Positions 41,938-50,594 of a DNA stretch of 64,000 bases are shown here, piece by piece. Within the stretch, counting starts at the first letter, position 1, and the number at the start of each line of letters is the position of its first letter. The stretch lies in the NCBI RefSeq assembly GCF_014930365.1, contig NZ_JABXWI010000006.1, forward strand, positions 472,189 through 536,188. Reading direction: 5' to 3'. Below the pieces are notes generated by a model. That model did no database searches. It saw nothing but the letters and a program-made list of their open reading frames with translations, and was not told the DNA's origin. The position numbers were made by a program, and so were the translations under genes. This DNA comes from Streptomyces caniscabiei. Its GTDB lineage: Bacteria > Actinomycetota > Actinomycetes > Streptomycetales > Streptomycetaceae.

Positions 41938-44223
41938 CTACGACCGGAGATTGGGTGCGGTGGGGGAACCGGTAACCGCTACATCGGCATCGACGGCCTT
42001 GCCCAGTACTTCGCCGAAGCCTCCTTGCTCCTGTGGGGCGACGACGGTCAGATGCTCCTCGGCGCGGCTCGCAGCCAGATAGAACTGGGAGTACAGGGCC
42101 CGCATTGCGCTGATGCCATGTCCGTACTCGTGGTTCCCGCTAGTGCCCCCGACCACCACGACATGCGAAAACTGTAGGCCGGCTGCATACTCGGCTGCCG
42201 TCACGATGAGGGCGCGCCGCGAGTAGCGCAGTCGTTCGATCTCGTCCCTTCCGTCGATCAGGACGTACGAGGCCGTGGAGTGTCCCTTTTCCTTGAGGAC
42301 CTCTCTGATTTCCTCCAGCTCGCTGTTCCCTATTCCGATGAGGGCCACCCGCTGTTCCTGAGTGCTCGCGGCGTGCAAGGCGAAAGCTTCTGCGACGCCC
42401 GTCTGGGCCAACTGGTGACGGCTGACGAATCGTGCTCTGGGCAGCTCCCGGCCAGTCTTACCGGAGTTGGGGATCGCGTCGTACACCCAGTCGTGTCCGA
42501 GCTCTACCACGTTCGGCATCTGGGTGTGCAAATAGCGCAGGAAATTGAAGACGGGCTCGGTGAATCGATGCGTGGTCTTCAAATCGATCGACTTCGTCTG
42601 CCCGCGCTGGATCATGCTGCTGGTAGTGCGGCTGATATCGGTCTCGGCAAGTCCGGTGAGCAGCAAGAAAACGGACTGGCTCGGGTCCATGGCCATGACC
42701 AGGCGCGGTGGCTTCTCCGCTTCGCGCGTGAGTAAATGCAGGAGGTAGCGCTCGGGGTCGCTGAAGAGATGAAACTCATCGACGAAGACGATGTCGTAGC
42801 CACGGCCGGCCCGGACGGCATTCCACTCGTATTTCTCGAGATCCCTCCTCAGATCGTCCACCACCTGGTCGGTGGTGACCAGGCCCTCCTCCACCAGCTG
42901 TCGGACGTAGTACTTGTAGACGCGGAAGGAAAGTTCTCGGTCCGCATTCGTCTCGAGTGGCACCATCCACGATTCGCGAGGGAGATCGATGTATTTCTGC
43001 AGCGCATTGGGGAGGGTCTTGATCTCACGCGAGTCGAAGACCTCAGCGAATTCACGCAGCAATGCCCAGCACAGACGGAGTCGATCGGCGTCGTCCCGGT
43101 CGGCGTCGACGCCCCGCTGTACCCAGTCACTGACATTCGCCTTGTAGCTCGTCCAAATGCTGGACTTGATGTGCTCGACAGCCTCGCTGATGAGGCGCAT
43201 CTGCTGCTGCTTGCCGTCCAGGCTGTCCTCGCCGAGGACCTCGACCTCCGACGACAAGGGGCCTTGGAGCCACTCCTTCAGGTAGAGGAGCGGCATGACG
43301 TCGATCCTGGAGGAGAGCCCGCGCTCGTCGAGCCGCCTGAACGCTTCCTCGACCTGCTCCGCCATGGACCAACTGTGCGTGAGGAACAGGATCCGAGGCA
43401 GGGCTGCGCTGCCGGTGGCCGGGCTCTGGGCGCTGCTCTCCGCCGGAGAGGACTTGTACAGCTCGTGCAGCGCCTTCAGCTGAAGGGTGAGGGTTTTGCC
43501 CGAGCCGGCGACACCCCGGATCTTCAACGGGTCGGCCAATGCGTTGTCGAGAATGTCCCGCTGGGCGTCCGTCAGTTGCGGAAGCCACTCCGAGTACGAG
43601 CGTTCACGGGCAACGGATCCCGCACCCACCCGCATCAGGTCGATGGAGGGCTGCAGCAGTTGGGGCTTCGCCTTGACGCTACTGAACGCCTTGACGGCCG
43701 CCTCCAACACCTGGCGGTAACCGTAGATCGCATCGCTGACGGGCGCATGGTCGATGGTGAAGCTCTGAAGGGGTTTCGGATCGCTCCGGTCGGTGAGGTA
43801 CCAGAAAGCCGCATGTCCTCCTGGGAGAGTTTCGGCGACCCATCGCAGCGAGTCAGGGTTGATGTTGCGGGGTAGTGCGAAGAAAGCCAGAAAATTTTCG
43901 TACGAGAACTTGCTCCACTGATGCGGAAGGGAGACGGGCGGATGAGCCATTGCGCGAGATGCCCGGTCGATGCGTTCCAAGAAACGGGTGGCCGTCTCCG
44001 TGGAGTTGTCGTCCGTGATCAGTTCCCAGCACCAGTTGTTCACCAGGATCAATCGACTGTCCTGATCGTCCTCGCGGCGTACGAAGAAGCGGCAGTCCAT
44101 CGTGTCGGAGAGGAATAGGTTGTCTCCCAGCAGCCCTGGTCCAGGATTTGACTCGAAGCCTTCGACACGGCCGTGCTCGATGTATTCAGGAAGGCTGCTG
44201 CTTGTAAAGACGATCAACGTCAC
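41938..44223 (-). CDS. Superfamily 1 (UvrD/Rep-like) helicase with a novel N-terminal domain
   Basis: 761 residues from the GTG at 44223, which overlaps the upstream stop (GTGA). SF1 motifs: Walker A GVAGSGKT (~237-244), Walker B IVFVDEFH (~479-485), motif III AMDPSQSVF (~511), motif IV-like TTHRF (~550), motif V TAAEYAAGLQFSHVVVV (~675) and motif VI FYLAASRAEEHL (~714). The first ~205 residues match nothing I know. The gene is visibly richer in A/T at third positions than its neighbours. Together with its partner it looks like a horizontally acquired, perhaps defensive, pair. Confidence 0.85.
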   Translation of the reverse strand: MTLIVFTSSSLPEYIEHGRVEGFESNPGPGLLGDNLFLSDTMDCRFFVRREDDQDSRLILVNNWCWELITDDNSTETATRFLERIDRASRAMAHPPVSLPHQWSKFSYENFLAFFALPRNINPDSLRWVAETLPGGHAAFWYLTDRSDPKPLQSFTIDHAPVSDAIYGYRQVLEAAVKAFSSVKAKPQLLQPSIDLMRVGAGSVARERSYSEWLPQLTDAQRDILDNALADPLKIRGVAGSGKTLTLQLKALHELYKSSPAESSAQSPATGSAALPRILFLTHSWSMAEQVEEAFRRLDERGLSSRIDVMPLLYLKEWLQGPLSSEVEVLGEDSLDGKQQQMRLISEAVEHIKSSIWTSYKANVSDWVQRGVDADRDDADRLRLCWALLREFAEVFDSREIKTLPNALQKYIDLPRESWMVPLETNADRELSFRVYKYYVRQLVEEGLVTTDQVVDDLRRDLEKYEWNAVRAGRGYDIVFVDEFHLFSDPERYLLHLLTREAEKPPRLVMAMDPSQSVFLLLTGLAETDISRTTSSMIQRGQTKSIDLKTTHRFTEPVFNFLRYLHTQMPNVVELGHDWVYDAIPNSGKTGRELPRARFVSRHQLAQTGVAEAFALHAASTQEQRVALIGIGNSELEEIREVLKEKGHSTASYVLIDGRDEIERLRYSRRALIVTAAEYAAGLQFSHVVVVGGTSGNHEYGHGISAMRALYSQFYLAASRAEEHLTVVAPQEQGGFGEVLGKAVDADVAVTGSPTAPNLRS

Positions 44224-45110
44224 TTGCCCCAACTTTCAACGTAGTCATCAAGGTGGGAGTCCCGTGCTTCCTCGTAGTCGGTAGGCAAGCCGATGTCGGT
44301 GAAAACCTGAGCCATCTGCTGGACGACACGGTGACAATAGAGGGTCTTGAGACGGGCGATACGTCGGGCTCGATGTTCCCCGGGGGAGTGGTATTCATCG
44401 GCCGGACGCAGGGCTACCGAGGAGTCCTCGATGCTGCGGATGAGGCGCAACATCACGACGTAGCCACCTGAATGGCCGGGGCCGGGCTCGGACAGGTAGA
44501 GGGTGTCGCCGGGGAAGCTTCTGAGTCTGCTTCTTATCTCCTTTCGGAGCGTTTCCTTGCTGCTCGTCCTGGGCTTGCGCAGTTTGTCGAGATCGGTACT
44601 GAGCACCTCAAGGTGATTCCAGTACTCCGAAGAGTCAGTGCACTGCTTCAGAGTGACCTGGGCGGTCCAGTAAAGCTTGAAGGTCTGGAGTGCGGTCTCG
44701 AAGCGTGGGTGCTCCTTGCTGTCCGGGGGCAGCAGTACCGAAATTTGCTCCATCGGGTAGCCGAGGTGCAGCATCTCCAGGGCGCGTTCCACGGAATCGG
44801 TTGCCACTTCCTGGGCGAACAGGCCGTGCAGTGCTTTCTCTGTCCTTGTGCATTCCGTGGCGAGGATCTTCGGAATGATGAATTGCTGGACGTAGACGTC
44901 GAACGGAATTGCCGGCACATAGGTGACCGTTCCCCAGTGTTTCCCGAAGGACAAGTCGCAGTTCGCGGTCACAACAATGGCAATCGTGTCGCGCCAGCCG
45001 ACCGGGAATTCCTCTTTCTGGAGGAACTCCAGTACATCGCCCTGCCGTAGGGGCTGCTCGCTCAAGCCGGTCTCGTACTCGCGGAACGGTGCTGATGTGG
45101 CGTCCATCAC
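44220..45110 (-). CDS. Unknown protein, first gene of the helicase cassette
   Basis: 296 residues, starting MMDATSAPFREYETG. No family is recognised with certainty. Notable segments are LRQGDVLEFL (~21), IAIVVTANCDLSFGKHWG (~43-60), FPGDTLYLSEPGPGHSGGY (~198) and a conserved-looking C-terminus. The QGD...CDL pattern recalls an uncharacterised family seen in accessory regions. It lacks nuclease motifs that I can identify. It overlaps the helicase start and shares its lower GC, so the pair is one transferred unit. Confidence 0.75.
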   Translation of the reverse strand: MMDATSAPFREYETGLSEQPLRQGDVLEFLQKEEFPVGWRDTIAIVVTANCDLSFGKHWGTVTYVPAIPFDVYVQQFIIPKILATECTRTEKALHGLFAQEVATDSVERALEMLHLGYPMEQISVLLPPDSKEHPRFETALQTFKLYWTAQVTLKQCTDSSEYWNHLEVLSTDLDKLRKPRTSSKETLRKEIRSRLRSFPGDTLYLSEPGPGHSGGYVVMLRLIRSIEDSSVALRPADEYHSPGEHRARRIARLKTLYCHRVVQQMAQVFTDIGLPTDYEEARDSHLDDYVESWGK

Positions 45111-45237
45111 GTCTGGATGCTACAGGCCGGCCCTGACCTTTCGTAGCCGCTTGCAGGTTCAACTGCCCTGCCCTCCACAGCCCTTGACGCAAGGCCGGGG
45201 GGCTCGATCTCTAGAAGCGCGGAGAGCCTGCGGCCGG

Positions 45238-45352
45238 AAAAAAAGACCGCACCCGGGCCGTCATGGACGCCGTGTCGGCGACATGCGGACCGGGTGCGGA
45301 CCGGTTGACCTGGCGACCAAGGAAATCGCAGGTCATATGGCGTGATCAAAGA
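45238..45352 (-). ncRNA. sodN 3'UTR, probable s-SodF-type small RNA
   Basis: The 3'UTR runs from the sodN stop to the T-tract. In S. coelicolor a ~90-nt RNA (s-SodF) processed from this UTR represses sodF, giving inverse control of the Ni- and Fe-SODs by nickel. Here the minus strand reads ATTTCCTTGG at 45326-45317, an anti-Shine-Dalgarno-like stretch able to pair with a CCAAGGAAAT ribosome binding site. The sodF gene is outside the window, so pairing is untested. Confidence 0.6.
45245..45301 (-). terminator. sodN terminator hairpin (right copy of the cassette-flanking repeat)
   Basis: Starts GACCGCACCCGGGCCGTCA and ends CGGACCGGGTGCGGAC on the plus strand, forming a long stem. Read on the minus strand it is followed by seven T (45244-45238), a classic intrinsic terminator for sodN. 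The left copy at 41794 shares both ends. Confidence 0.88.
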
Positions 45353-45748
45353 TCAGGCCTTCTTGGTCTCCCAGAAGATCTTGTCGATCTGGGCGATGTA
45401 GTCCAGAGCCTTCTGGCCCGTCGCCGGGTCGGTCGAGCCCTTGGCGGCCGAGAGGGCCTTGAGGGTGTCGTTGACCAGCTGGTGCAGCTCCGGGTACTTC
45501 TCGAAGTGCGGGGGCTTGAAGTAGTCGCTCCAGAGGACCGACACATGGTGCTTGGCGAGCTCGGCGCGCTGCTCCTTGATGACGGTCGCGCGAGCTTGGA
45601 AGTGCGCGTCGTCGTTGGCGGCCATCTTCTCCTGCACGGCCTTCACCGACTCCGCCTCGATGCGGGCCTGGGCCGGGTCGTACACACCGCAGGGCAGGTC
45701 GCAGTGGGCGCTGACCTTGACCTTGGGGGCAAACAGGCGGGAAAGCAT
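45353..45748 (-). CDS. sodN: Nickel superoxide dismutase precursor
   Basis: 131 residues: a 14-residue propeptide (MLSRLFAPKVKVSA) and mature chain beginning HCDLPCGVYDP, the nickel hook in which His1, Cys2 and Cys6 bind Ni. The remaining four-helix bundle is typical, ending WETKKA. Converts superoxide to H2O2 and O2 in the cytoplasm; mature hexamer requires cleavage by SodX, encoded divergently. Ni-dependent repression of sodF and induction of sodN by Nur are known in the genus. Confidence 0.97.
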   Translation of the reverse strand: MLSRLFAPKVKVSAHCDLPCGVYDPAQARIEAESVKAVQEKMAANDDAHFQARATVIKEQRAELAKHHVSVLWSDYFKPPHFEKYPELHQLVNDTLKALSAAKGSTDPATGQKALDYIAQIDKIFWETKKA

Positions 45749-45904
45749 GGAGCATTCCTTCCTCGTGATCGTCTTCTCAGGTGGGACATTACTCCCTACG
45801 AGAGAGGTTTTCGCGAGTGCCCCCATGGGCTTAGGACAAAAGTCCGGGGTCAGACTGGGACTGGTGGAGCACTGGAGAGGAACGGACCGGGGAGGTGCCG
45901 GGTG

Positions 45905-46339
45905 ATGCCGGAACTGTCGCAGGAGAGCGAGCGGGGCAGGGCCCTCCTGCCCTTCGGAGTGGCCGAGGTCACGGGGCCCTCCATGGTTCCCACGCTGCGC
46001 CACGGCGACCAGCTGCTCGTCCACTACGGGGCACGCCTGCGGGTCGGAGACGTCCTCGTGCTGCGTCATCCCTTCCAGCAGGACCTGCTCGTCGTCAAAC
46101 GGATCGCCGAGCGGCGCGACGGCGGGTGGTGGGTGCTCGGGGACAACGCGTACGCGGGCGGGGACAGCACGGACTACGGGGTCGTCCCCGACGAACTGGT
46201 GCTGGGGAAGGTGCGGTTCCGCTACCGGCCGAGGCCCGCGGGTCAGCGTTCGCCGTTCGCGCTCGCCCGCTGGGCGTTCTCGGCGGCCCGGCCCGTGTTC
46301 GGCGACCGGTCCGCCTCCAGGCGTTTGCGGGCCCGGTAG
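45905..46339 (+). CDS. sodX: Nickel-type SOD maturation protease (S26 family)
   Basis: 144 residues from ATG 45905 (or GTG 45902), behind GGGGAGG. S26 signal-peptidase motifs: TGPSMVPTLRHGDQLLV with the catalytic Ser and VVKRIAERRDGGWWVLGDN with the general-base Lys and GDN turn. It lacks a membrane anchor, as expected for the SodN-propeptide protease. Divergent from sodN. The last ~32 codons (from about 46243) overlap the convergent CGNR gene in antisense, and the basic tail (RSASRRLRAR) may be non-essential. Confidence 0.9.
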   Translation: MPELSQESERGRALLPFGVAEVTGPSMVPTLRHGDQLLVHYGARLRVGDVLVLRHPFQQDLLVVKRIAERRDGGWWVLGDNAYAGGDSTDYGVVPDELVLGKVRFRYRPRPAGQRSPFALARWAFSAARPVFGDRSASRRLRAR

Positions 46340-46872
46340 GCCGCCACGTTGGCGCGGGTCGCGCAGCGGTCCGAGCAGTAGCGGCGGGAGCGGTTGGTGG
46401 AGGTGTCGAGGTAGGCGTTGCGGCAGGGCGCGGCCTCGCACAGGCCGAGCCGGTCCACGCCGTACTCGGTGAGGTGGAAGGCCAGGCCCATCGCGGCGAT
46501 GGCGGCATAGCCCGCCGTCGCGTTGGACGGGTGGTCCGCCAGGTGCATGTGCCACAGCGGGCTGCCGGCGTCGTCCCGGAAGTCGTGCCCCGAGATCTGC
46601 GGGCTCACCGGGAATTCGAGCAGCAACGAGTTCAGCAGGTCCACGGCGAGGGTCTCGTCGCCGCCGTTCGCCGCCTCGAAGACCGAGCGCAGCCGGGTCC
46701 GCACCGACCGGAACCGGGTGACGTCGGCGTCCGTCGCCCGCCGGGCCGCCTGCCGGTTGGGCCCGAAGAGATCGCGAACGGCCTCGACCGAGGTGAGCGT
46801 GTCCTTGCCCCGGGCCGGCTCCTCGGTGTTGACGAGGCGTACGGCGTAGTCCGAGTAATGGGCCAGTTCCAC
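46243..46872 (-). CDS. CGNR zinc-finger protein (ABATE domain)
   Basis: 209 residues, MELAHYSDYAVRLVNTEEPARG. The N-terminal ABATE-like stress-response domain precedes a C-terminal CGNR finger: CEAAPCRNAYLDTSTNRSRRYCSDRCATRANVAAYRARK, with four Cys and a basic helix expected to bind DNA. Probably a regulator; targets unknown. GTG start. Its 3' end overlaps sodX by 97 bases on the other strand. Confidence 0.9.
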   Translation of the reverse strand: MELAHYSDYAVRLVNTEEPARGKDTLTSVEAVRDLFGPNRQAARRATDADVTRFRSVRTRLRSVFEAANGGDETLAVDLLNSLLLEFPVSPQISGHDFRDDAGSPLWHMHLADHPSNATAGYAAIAAMGLAFHLTEYGVDRLGLCEAAPCRNAYLDTSTNRSRRYCSDRCATRANVAAYRARKRLEADRSPNTGRAAENAQRASANGER

Positions 46873-46997
46873 TTGTAGTCCTTACGAGGGCGTTCTAGTG
46901 TCGTGGTGTGGGTCAAGTAATGACTGCTCGTGCTTACAGGGTATTACGCGTGGACGGGAAGCAGTGGTACAAGCGGTACACCGAGGAAGGGGACCTC

Positions 46998-47756
46998 ATG
47001 ACCACCACGGCCGGAACCGACTGGCACGCCTGGCAGGAGAGCTGGGACCGGCAGCAGGAGCTGTATCTGCCGGACCGTGAGGAGCGGTTCCGGGTGATGC
47101 TCGACATGGTCGAGGCCTTCACCGGCCCCGAGCCCCGCGTGCTCGACCTCGCCTGCGGTACGGGTTCCATCACGTCCAGGCTGTTCGCGCGGTTCCCGAA
47201 CGCCGTCAGCACCGGCGTGGACCTCGACCCGGCCCTCCTCGCCATCGCCGAGGGCACCTTCGACGGCGACCGGCGGGTCACCTTCGTGACCGCCGACCTC
47301 ACCGGCCCCGACTGGCCGGCCCGGCTGCCGCACGACTCGTACGACGCCGTCCTGACGGCCACAGCCCTGCACTGGCTGCACAGCGAACCCCTCGCCGCCC
47401 TCTACGGTCAGGTCGCGGAACTCCTCCGCGACGGCGGTGTCTTCATGAACGCGGACCACATGATCGACCAGTCGACGCCCCGGATCAACGCGGCGGAGCG
47501 CGCGCACCGGCACGCGGGTATGGAACAAGCCACGGCGGACGGTGCTCTCGACTGGGCCGCATGGTGGCAGCTCGCAGCCCAGGACCCCGTGCTCGCCGCG
47601 CCGACCGCGCGCCGCTTCGAGATCTACGGCGAGCACGCCGACGGCGACTTCCAGAGCGTCGACTGGCACGCCCGCGTCCTGCGCGAGCAGGGCTTCGCCG
47701 AGGCCCGCGCGGTGTGGTGCTCGCCCTCGGACTCGATGGTGCTGGCGGTGAAGTAG
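46998..47756 (+). CDS. SAM-dependent methyltransferase
   Basis: 252 residues from the ATG at 46998, with GAGGAAGGGGACC upstream; earlier in-frame starts lack support. Rossmann-fold motif I VLDLACGTGSITSRL (~46-60), the acidic VDLDPAL loop and the motif IV-like YDAVLTATALHWLH. Class I methyltransferase; substrate unknown. Divergent from the CGNR gene. Confidence 0.9.
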   Translation: MTTTAGTDWHAWQESWDRQQELYLPDREERFRVMLDMVEAFTGPEPRVLDLACGTGSITSRLFARFPNAVSTGVDLDPALLAIAEGTFDGDRRVTFVTADLTGPDWPARLPHDSYDAVLTATALHWLHSEPLAALYGQVAELLRDGGVFMNADHMIDQSTPRINAAERAHRHAGMEQATADGALDWAAWWQLAAQDPVLAAPTARRFEIYGEHADGDFQSVDWHARVLREQGFAEARAVWCSPSDSMVLAVK

Positions 47757-47835
47757 CCCCCGGGCCCGACTACGGGTCCCGCGGCGCGGGGCGCGGGAGT
47801 GCGAGTCCCGTGACATGAGTCCCGTGACACGAGTG

Positions 47836-47865
47836 AGGGGCGGTACGGATGTCCGTACCGCCCCT
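47836..47865. terminator. Bidirectional terminator
   Basis: A perfect 14-bp stem (AGGGGCGGTACGGA and its complement) around a 2-base loop, between the convergent methyltransferase gene and the amino-acid ABC operon. Confidence 0.85.
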
Positions 47866-47887
47866 GTTCGCTCGTGTGTCCGGTCGG

Positions 47888-48649
47888 TCAGAGGACCTTG
47901 GACAGGAACGACTGCGTCCGCTCTTCCTGCGGGTTCGTCAGCACGTCACGCGGGTTGCCGGACTCGACCACCACACCGCCGTCCATGAAGACCAGGCTGT
48001 CGCCGACCTCACGGGCGAAGCCCATCTCGTGGGTGACGACGACCATCGTCATCCCGGACTCGGCCAGGTCGCGCATGACGTCGAGGACGTCGCCCACCAG
48101 CTCCGGGTCGAGTGCCGAGGTCGGCTCGTCGAAGAGCATCAGCTTCGGTTCCATGGCCAGGGCCCGGGCGATGGCCACCCGCTGCTGCTGACCGCCGGAG
48201 AGCTGCGAGGGGTAGTTGCCCGACTTGTCGCCGAGGCCGACGCGCTCCAGCAGCTCGTGGGCGCGCTCACGGGCCTGGGCCCTGCTGACGCCCTTGACCT
48301 GGACCGGCGCCTCCATGACGTTCTCCGCGGCCGTCATGTGCGGGAACAGGTTGAAGCGCTGGAACACCATGCCGATGTCACGCCGCTTGAGCGCGACCTC
48401 GCTGTCCTTGAGCTCGTACAGCTTGTCGCCCTTCTGGCGGTAGCCGACCAGCTCGCCGTCGACGTACAGCCGCCCGGCGTTGATCTTCTCGAGGTGGTTG
48501 ATGCACCGGAGGAAGGTCGACTTGCCGGAGCCGGACGGACCGATGAGGCAGAACACCTCGCCCGTCTGCACCTCCAGATCGATGCCCTTGAGGACCTCGA
48601 CGGGGCCGAACGACTTGTGGATGCCCTCGGCCTTCACCATGGCGGTCAT
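47888..48649 (-). CDS. Polar amino-acid ABC transporter, ATPase subunit
   Basis: 253 residues. Walker A GPSGSGKST, Q-loop region FQRFNLFPHMT, signature LSGGQQQR, Walker B LMLFDEPTSALD and the H-loop VTHEM are intact. GlnQ/GltL type. Its start overlaps the permease stop, completing a binding protein-permease-ATPase operon. Energises import of glutamate/glutamine-like amino acids. Confidence 0.95.
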   Translation of the reverse strand: MTAMVKAEGIHKSFGPVEVLKGIDLEVQTGEVFCLIGPSGSGKSTFLRCINHLEKINAGRLYVDGELVGYRQKGDKLYELKDSEVALKRRDIGMVFQRFNLFPHMTAAENVMEAPVQVKGVSRAQARERAHELLERVGLGDKSGNYPSQLSGGQQQRVAIARALAMEPKLMLFDEPTSALDPELVGDVLDVMRDLAESGMTMVVVTHEMGFAREVGDSLVFMDGGVVVESGNPRDVLTNPQEERTQSFLSKVL

Positions 48650-49587
48650 GCCGCGACTCCCTTCTTACGGCGCACCGGCAGCACGGCCGTCTTGAGACGC
48701 TGCATCGGTGTCGGCGGCAGGGACCGGGAGGACCCCTTCGCGTAGTGCCTCTCCAGGTAGTACTGCCCGACGCTGAAGATGCTGGTCAGGATCAGGTACC
48801 AGGCGGCGGCGAGGAACAGCATCTCCACCGTGGAACCGGAGCCCTGGCCGATGTCCTGGGCCGCCTTGAGCAGGTCCACGTACTGCACCGTCGAGACGAG
48901 CGACGTGGTCTTCAGCATGTTGATGACCTCGTTGCCCGTGGGCGGCACGATCACGCGCATCGCCTGCGGGATCACGATCCGCCGCAGCGTTTTCGCGTGG
49001 CTCATGCCGAGCGCGTGCGACGCCTCGGTCTGGCCCTCGTCGACCGAGAGCAGACCGGCGCGGCAGATCTCCGCCATGTACGCGGCCTCGTTGAGACCGA
49101 GGCCGAGCAGCGCCGTCAGCAGCGGCGTCATGAAGGACGACCAGTAGTCCTTGTAGATCGGCCCGAGGTTGATGTACTCGAAGACCAGGCCCAGGTTGAA
49201 CCAGACGAAGAGCTGGACCAGGACCGGGGTGCCGCGGAAGAACCAGATGTAGAACCACGCCACCGACGAGGTCACCGGGTTCTTGGACAGCCGCATCACG
49301 GCGAGCAGGATGCCGCCGACGATGCCGATCACCATGGACAGCACGGTGAGCAGCAGGGTGTTCAGGACGCCTTCGATGATGCGGTCGTCGAAGAAGTAGT
49401 CGGGGACCGCACCCCAGTTGATCTTCTTGGCCTGCGCGAACGCGTAGACGATCGAACCGAGGAGGGCGAGTGCGATGGCCGCGGACACATAGCGCCCCGG
49501 GTGCCGGACCGGAATGGCCTTGAGGGCCTCCGGGCCGGCGGGGGGAGTGTCCGAGGGACCGTCCGTCTTGCTGACGTCAACAGTCAC
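48646..49587 (-). CDS. Polar amino-acid ABC transporter, permease
   Basis: 313 residues with a ~35-residue polar start, then 5-6 helices. The HisMQ-type signature is AAYMAEICRAGLLSVDEGQTEASHALGMS (EAA-like loop following), then VIPQAMRVIVPPTGNEVINMLKTTSL. A single permease gene, so probably a homodimer. The C-terminus is long and basic. Overlaps the ATPase gene (ATGA). Confidence 0.94.
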   Translation of the reverse strand: MTVDVSKTDGPSDTPPAGPEALKAIPVRHPGRYVSAAIALALLGSIVYAFAQAKKINWGAVPDYFFDDRIIEGVLNTLLLTVLSMVIGIVGGILLAVMRLSKNPVTSSVAWFYIWFFRGTPVLVQLFVWFNLGLVFEYINLGPIYKDYWSSFMTPLLTALLGLGLNEAAYMAEICRAGLLSVDEGQTEASHALGMSHAKTLRRIVIPQAMRVIVPPTGNEVINMLKTTSLVSTVQYVDLLKAAQDIGQGSGSTVEMLFLAAAWYLILTSIFSVGQYYLERHYAKGSSRSLPPTPMQRLKTAVLPVRRKKGVAA

Positions 49588-49631
49588 GGGTGGAGCCTTT
49601 CAGAACCGAACCGAGAATCAGGAGCGCGCGA

Positions 49632-50594
49632 TCAGGAGCCGCCGTTGACCTTGGCCTCGGTGACGGCGCCGTCCTCGACGCCCCACTTCTTGATGATCTT
49701 CTCGTACTCGCCGCTGTCGATGATCGCCTGGACGGCGGCCTGGAGCGCGTCCCGCAGCTCGGTGTTGTCCTTCGCCACGGCGATGCCGTAGGGGCCGGCC
49801 TCGACCTGGTCGCCGACGATCTGGAAGTAGTCGCCGCCGCCCGAGGTCTTCACCGAGTACGCGGCCACCGGGTAGTCGGCGGAGACGACGTCCGCGCCCT
49901 TGGAGCGCATCCGGGTCTCGGCCTCGGGGTTGGTGGCGAAGTCCTCGATCTTGAGCGCCTTCTTCTTGTCGTCCTTGCACTTCTTCGCCTGGTCCTTGGC
50001 GAGGTCGTGCGAGAACGTGTTGCGCTGCACGGCGATCGTCTTGCCGCACAGGTCGTCCCAGGTCTTGATGCCCTGGTCGTCGCCCTTGTTGGTGTACAGC
50101 GAGACACCCGCGGTGAAGTAGTCGACGAAGTCCACGCCGGCGCCGACCTTCTTGCCGGTGTCGGCGTCGATGCCCTCCTGGCGGTCCTTGGTGTCGGTCA
50201 TGGCCGACATCGCGATGTCGTACCGCTTGGCGGCCAGACCACCGATGAGGGTGTCGAAGGTGGCGTTCTGGAACTTGAAGTCCACACCGAGCTGCTTGCC
50301 CATCGCCGCGGCGATGTCGAGGTCGATGCCGACGACCTTGCCGGACTCGTCCTTGTACTCGACCGGGGCGTAGGCGATGTCGGAACCGACGTTGATGACG
50401 CCCTTGTCCCGGACGGACGCGGGGAGCTTGTCCGCCAGCGGCGCCGCGCTGGTGGAGGCGCTCTCGGAACCGCCCTCCTTCTTGGTCTGGTCACCGCAGC
50501 CGGTGAGCAGCAGGGCGCCCGCGACCGCGATCGCTCCGACCGCGGCTGTACGGGAACGCAGGCCGGTCGTACGACGGGTGGTGCTTGCGGTCAT
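49632..50594 (-). CDS. Amino-acid-binding lipoprotein of an ABC importer
   Basis: 320 residues; lipobox LLTGC after GAIAVAGALLL. Solute-binding family 3 motifs: DKGVINVGSDIAYAPVEYKDESGKVVGIDLDI at the start of the mature domain, and the RYDIAMSAMTDTKDRQEGID block. First gene of the three-gene operon; GGAGGAACC precedes the ATG. TTGACA on the minus strand at 50730-50725 is a plausible -35. Confidence 0.94.
   Translation of the reverse strand: MTASTTRRTTGLRSRTAAVGAIAVAGALLLTGCGDQTKKEGGSESASTSAAPLADKLPASVRDKGVINVGSDIAYAPVEYKDESGKVVGIDLDIAAAMGKQLGVDFKFQNATFDTLIGGLAAKRYDIAMSAMTDTKDRQEGIDADTGKKVGAGVDFVDYFTAGVSLYTNKGDDQGIKTWDDLCGKTIAVQRNTFSHDLAKDQAKKCKDDKKKALKIEDFATNPEAETRMRSKGADVVSADYPVAAYSVKTSGGGDYFQIVGDQVEAGPYGIAVAKDNTELRDALQAAVQAIIDSGEYEKIIKKWGVEDGAVTEAKVNGGS

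Noticed and set aside
45150..45175. T-arm-like segment GCAGGTTCAACTGCCCTGC near the helicase cassette
   Set aside because: The stem-loop does not keep the 5-bp stem/7-base loop of a tRNA T-arm and there is no anticodon or acceptor arm, so it is not a tRNA or a clear att site.
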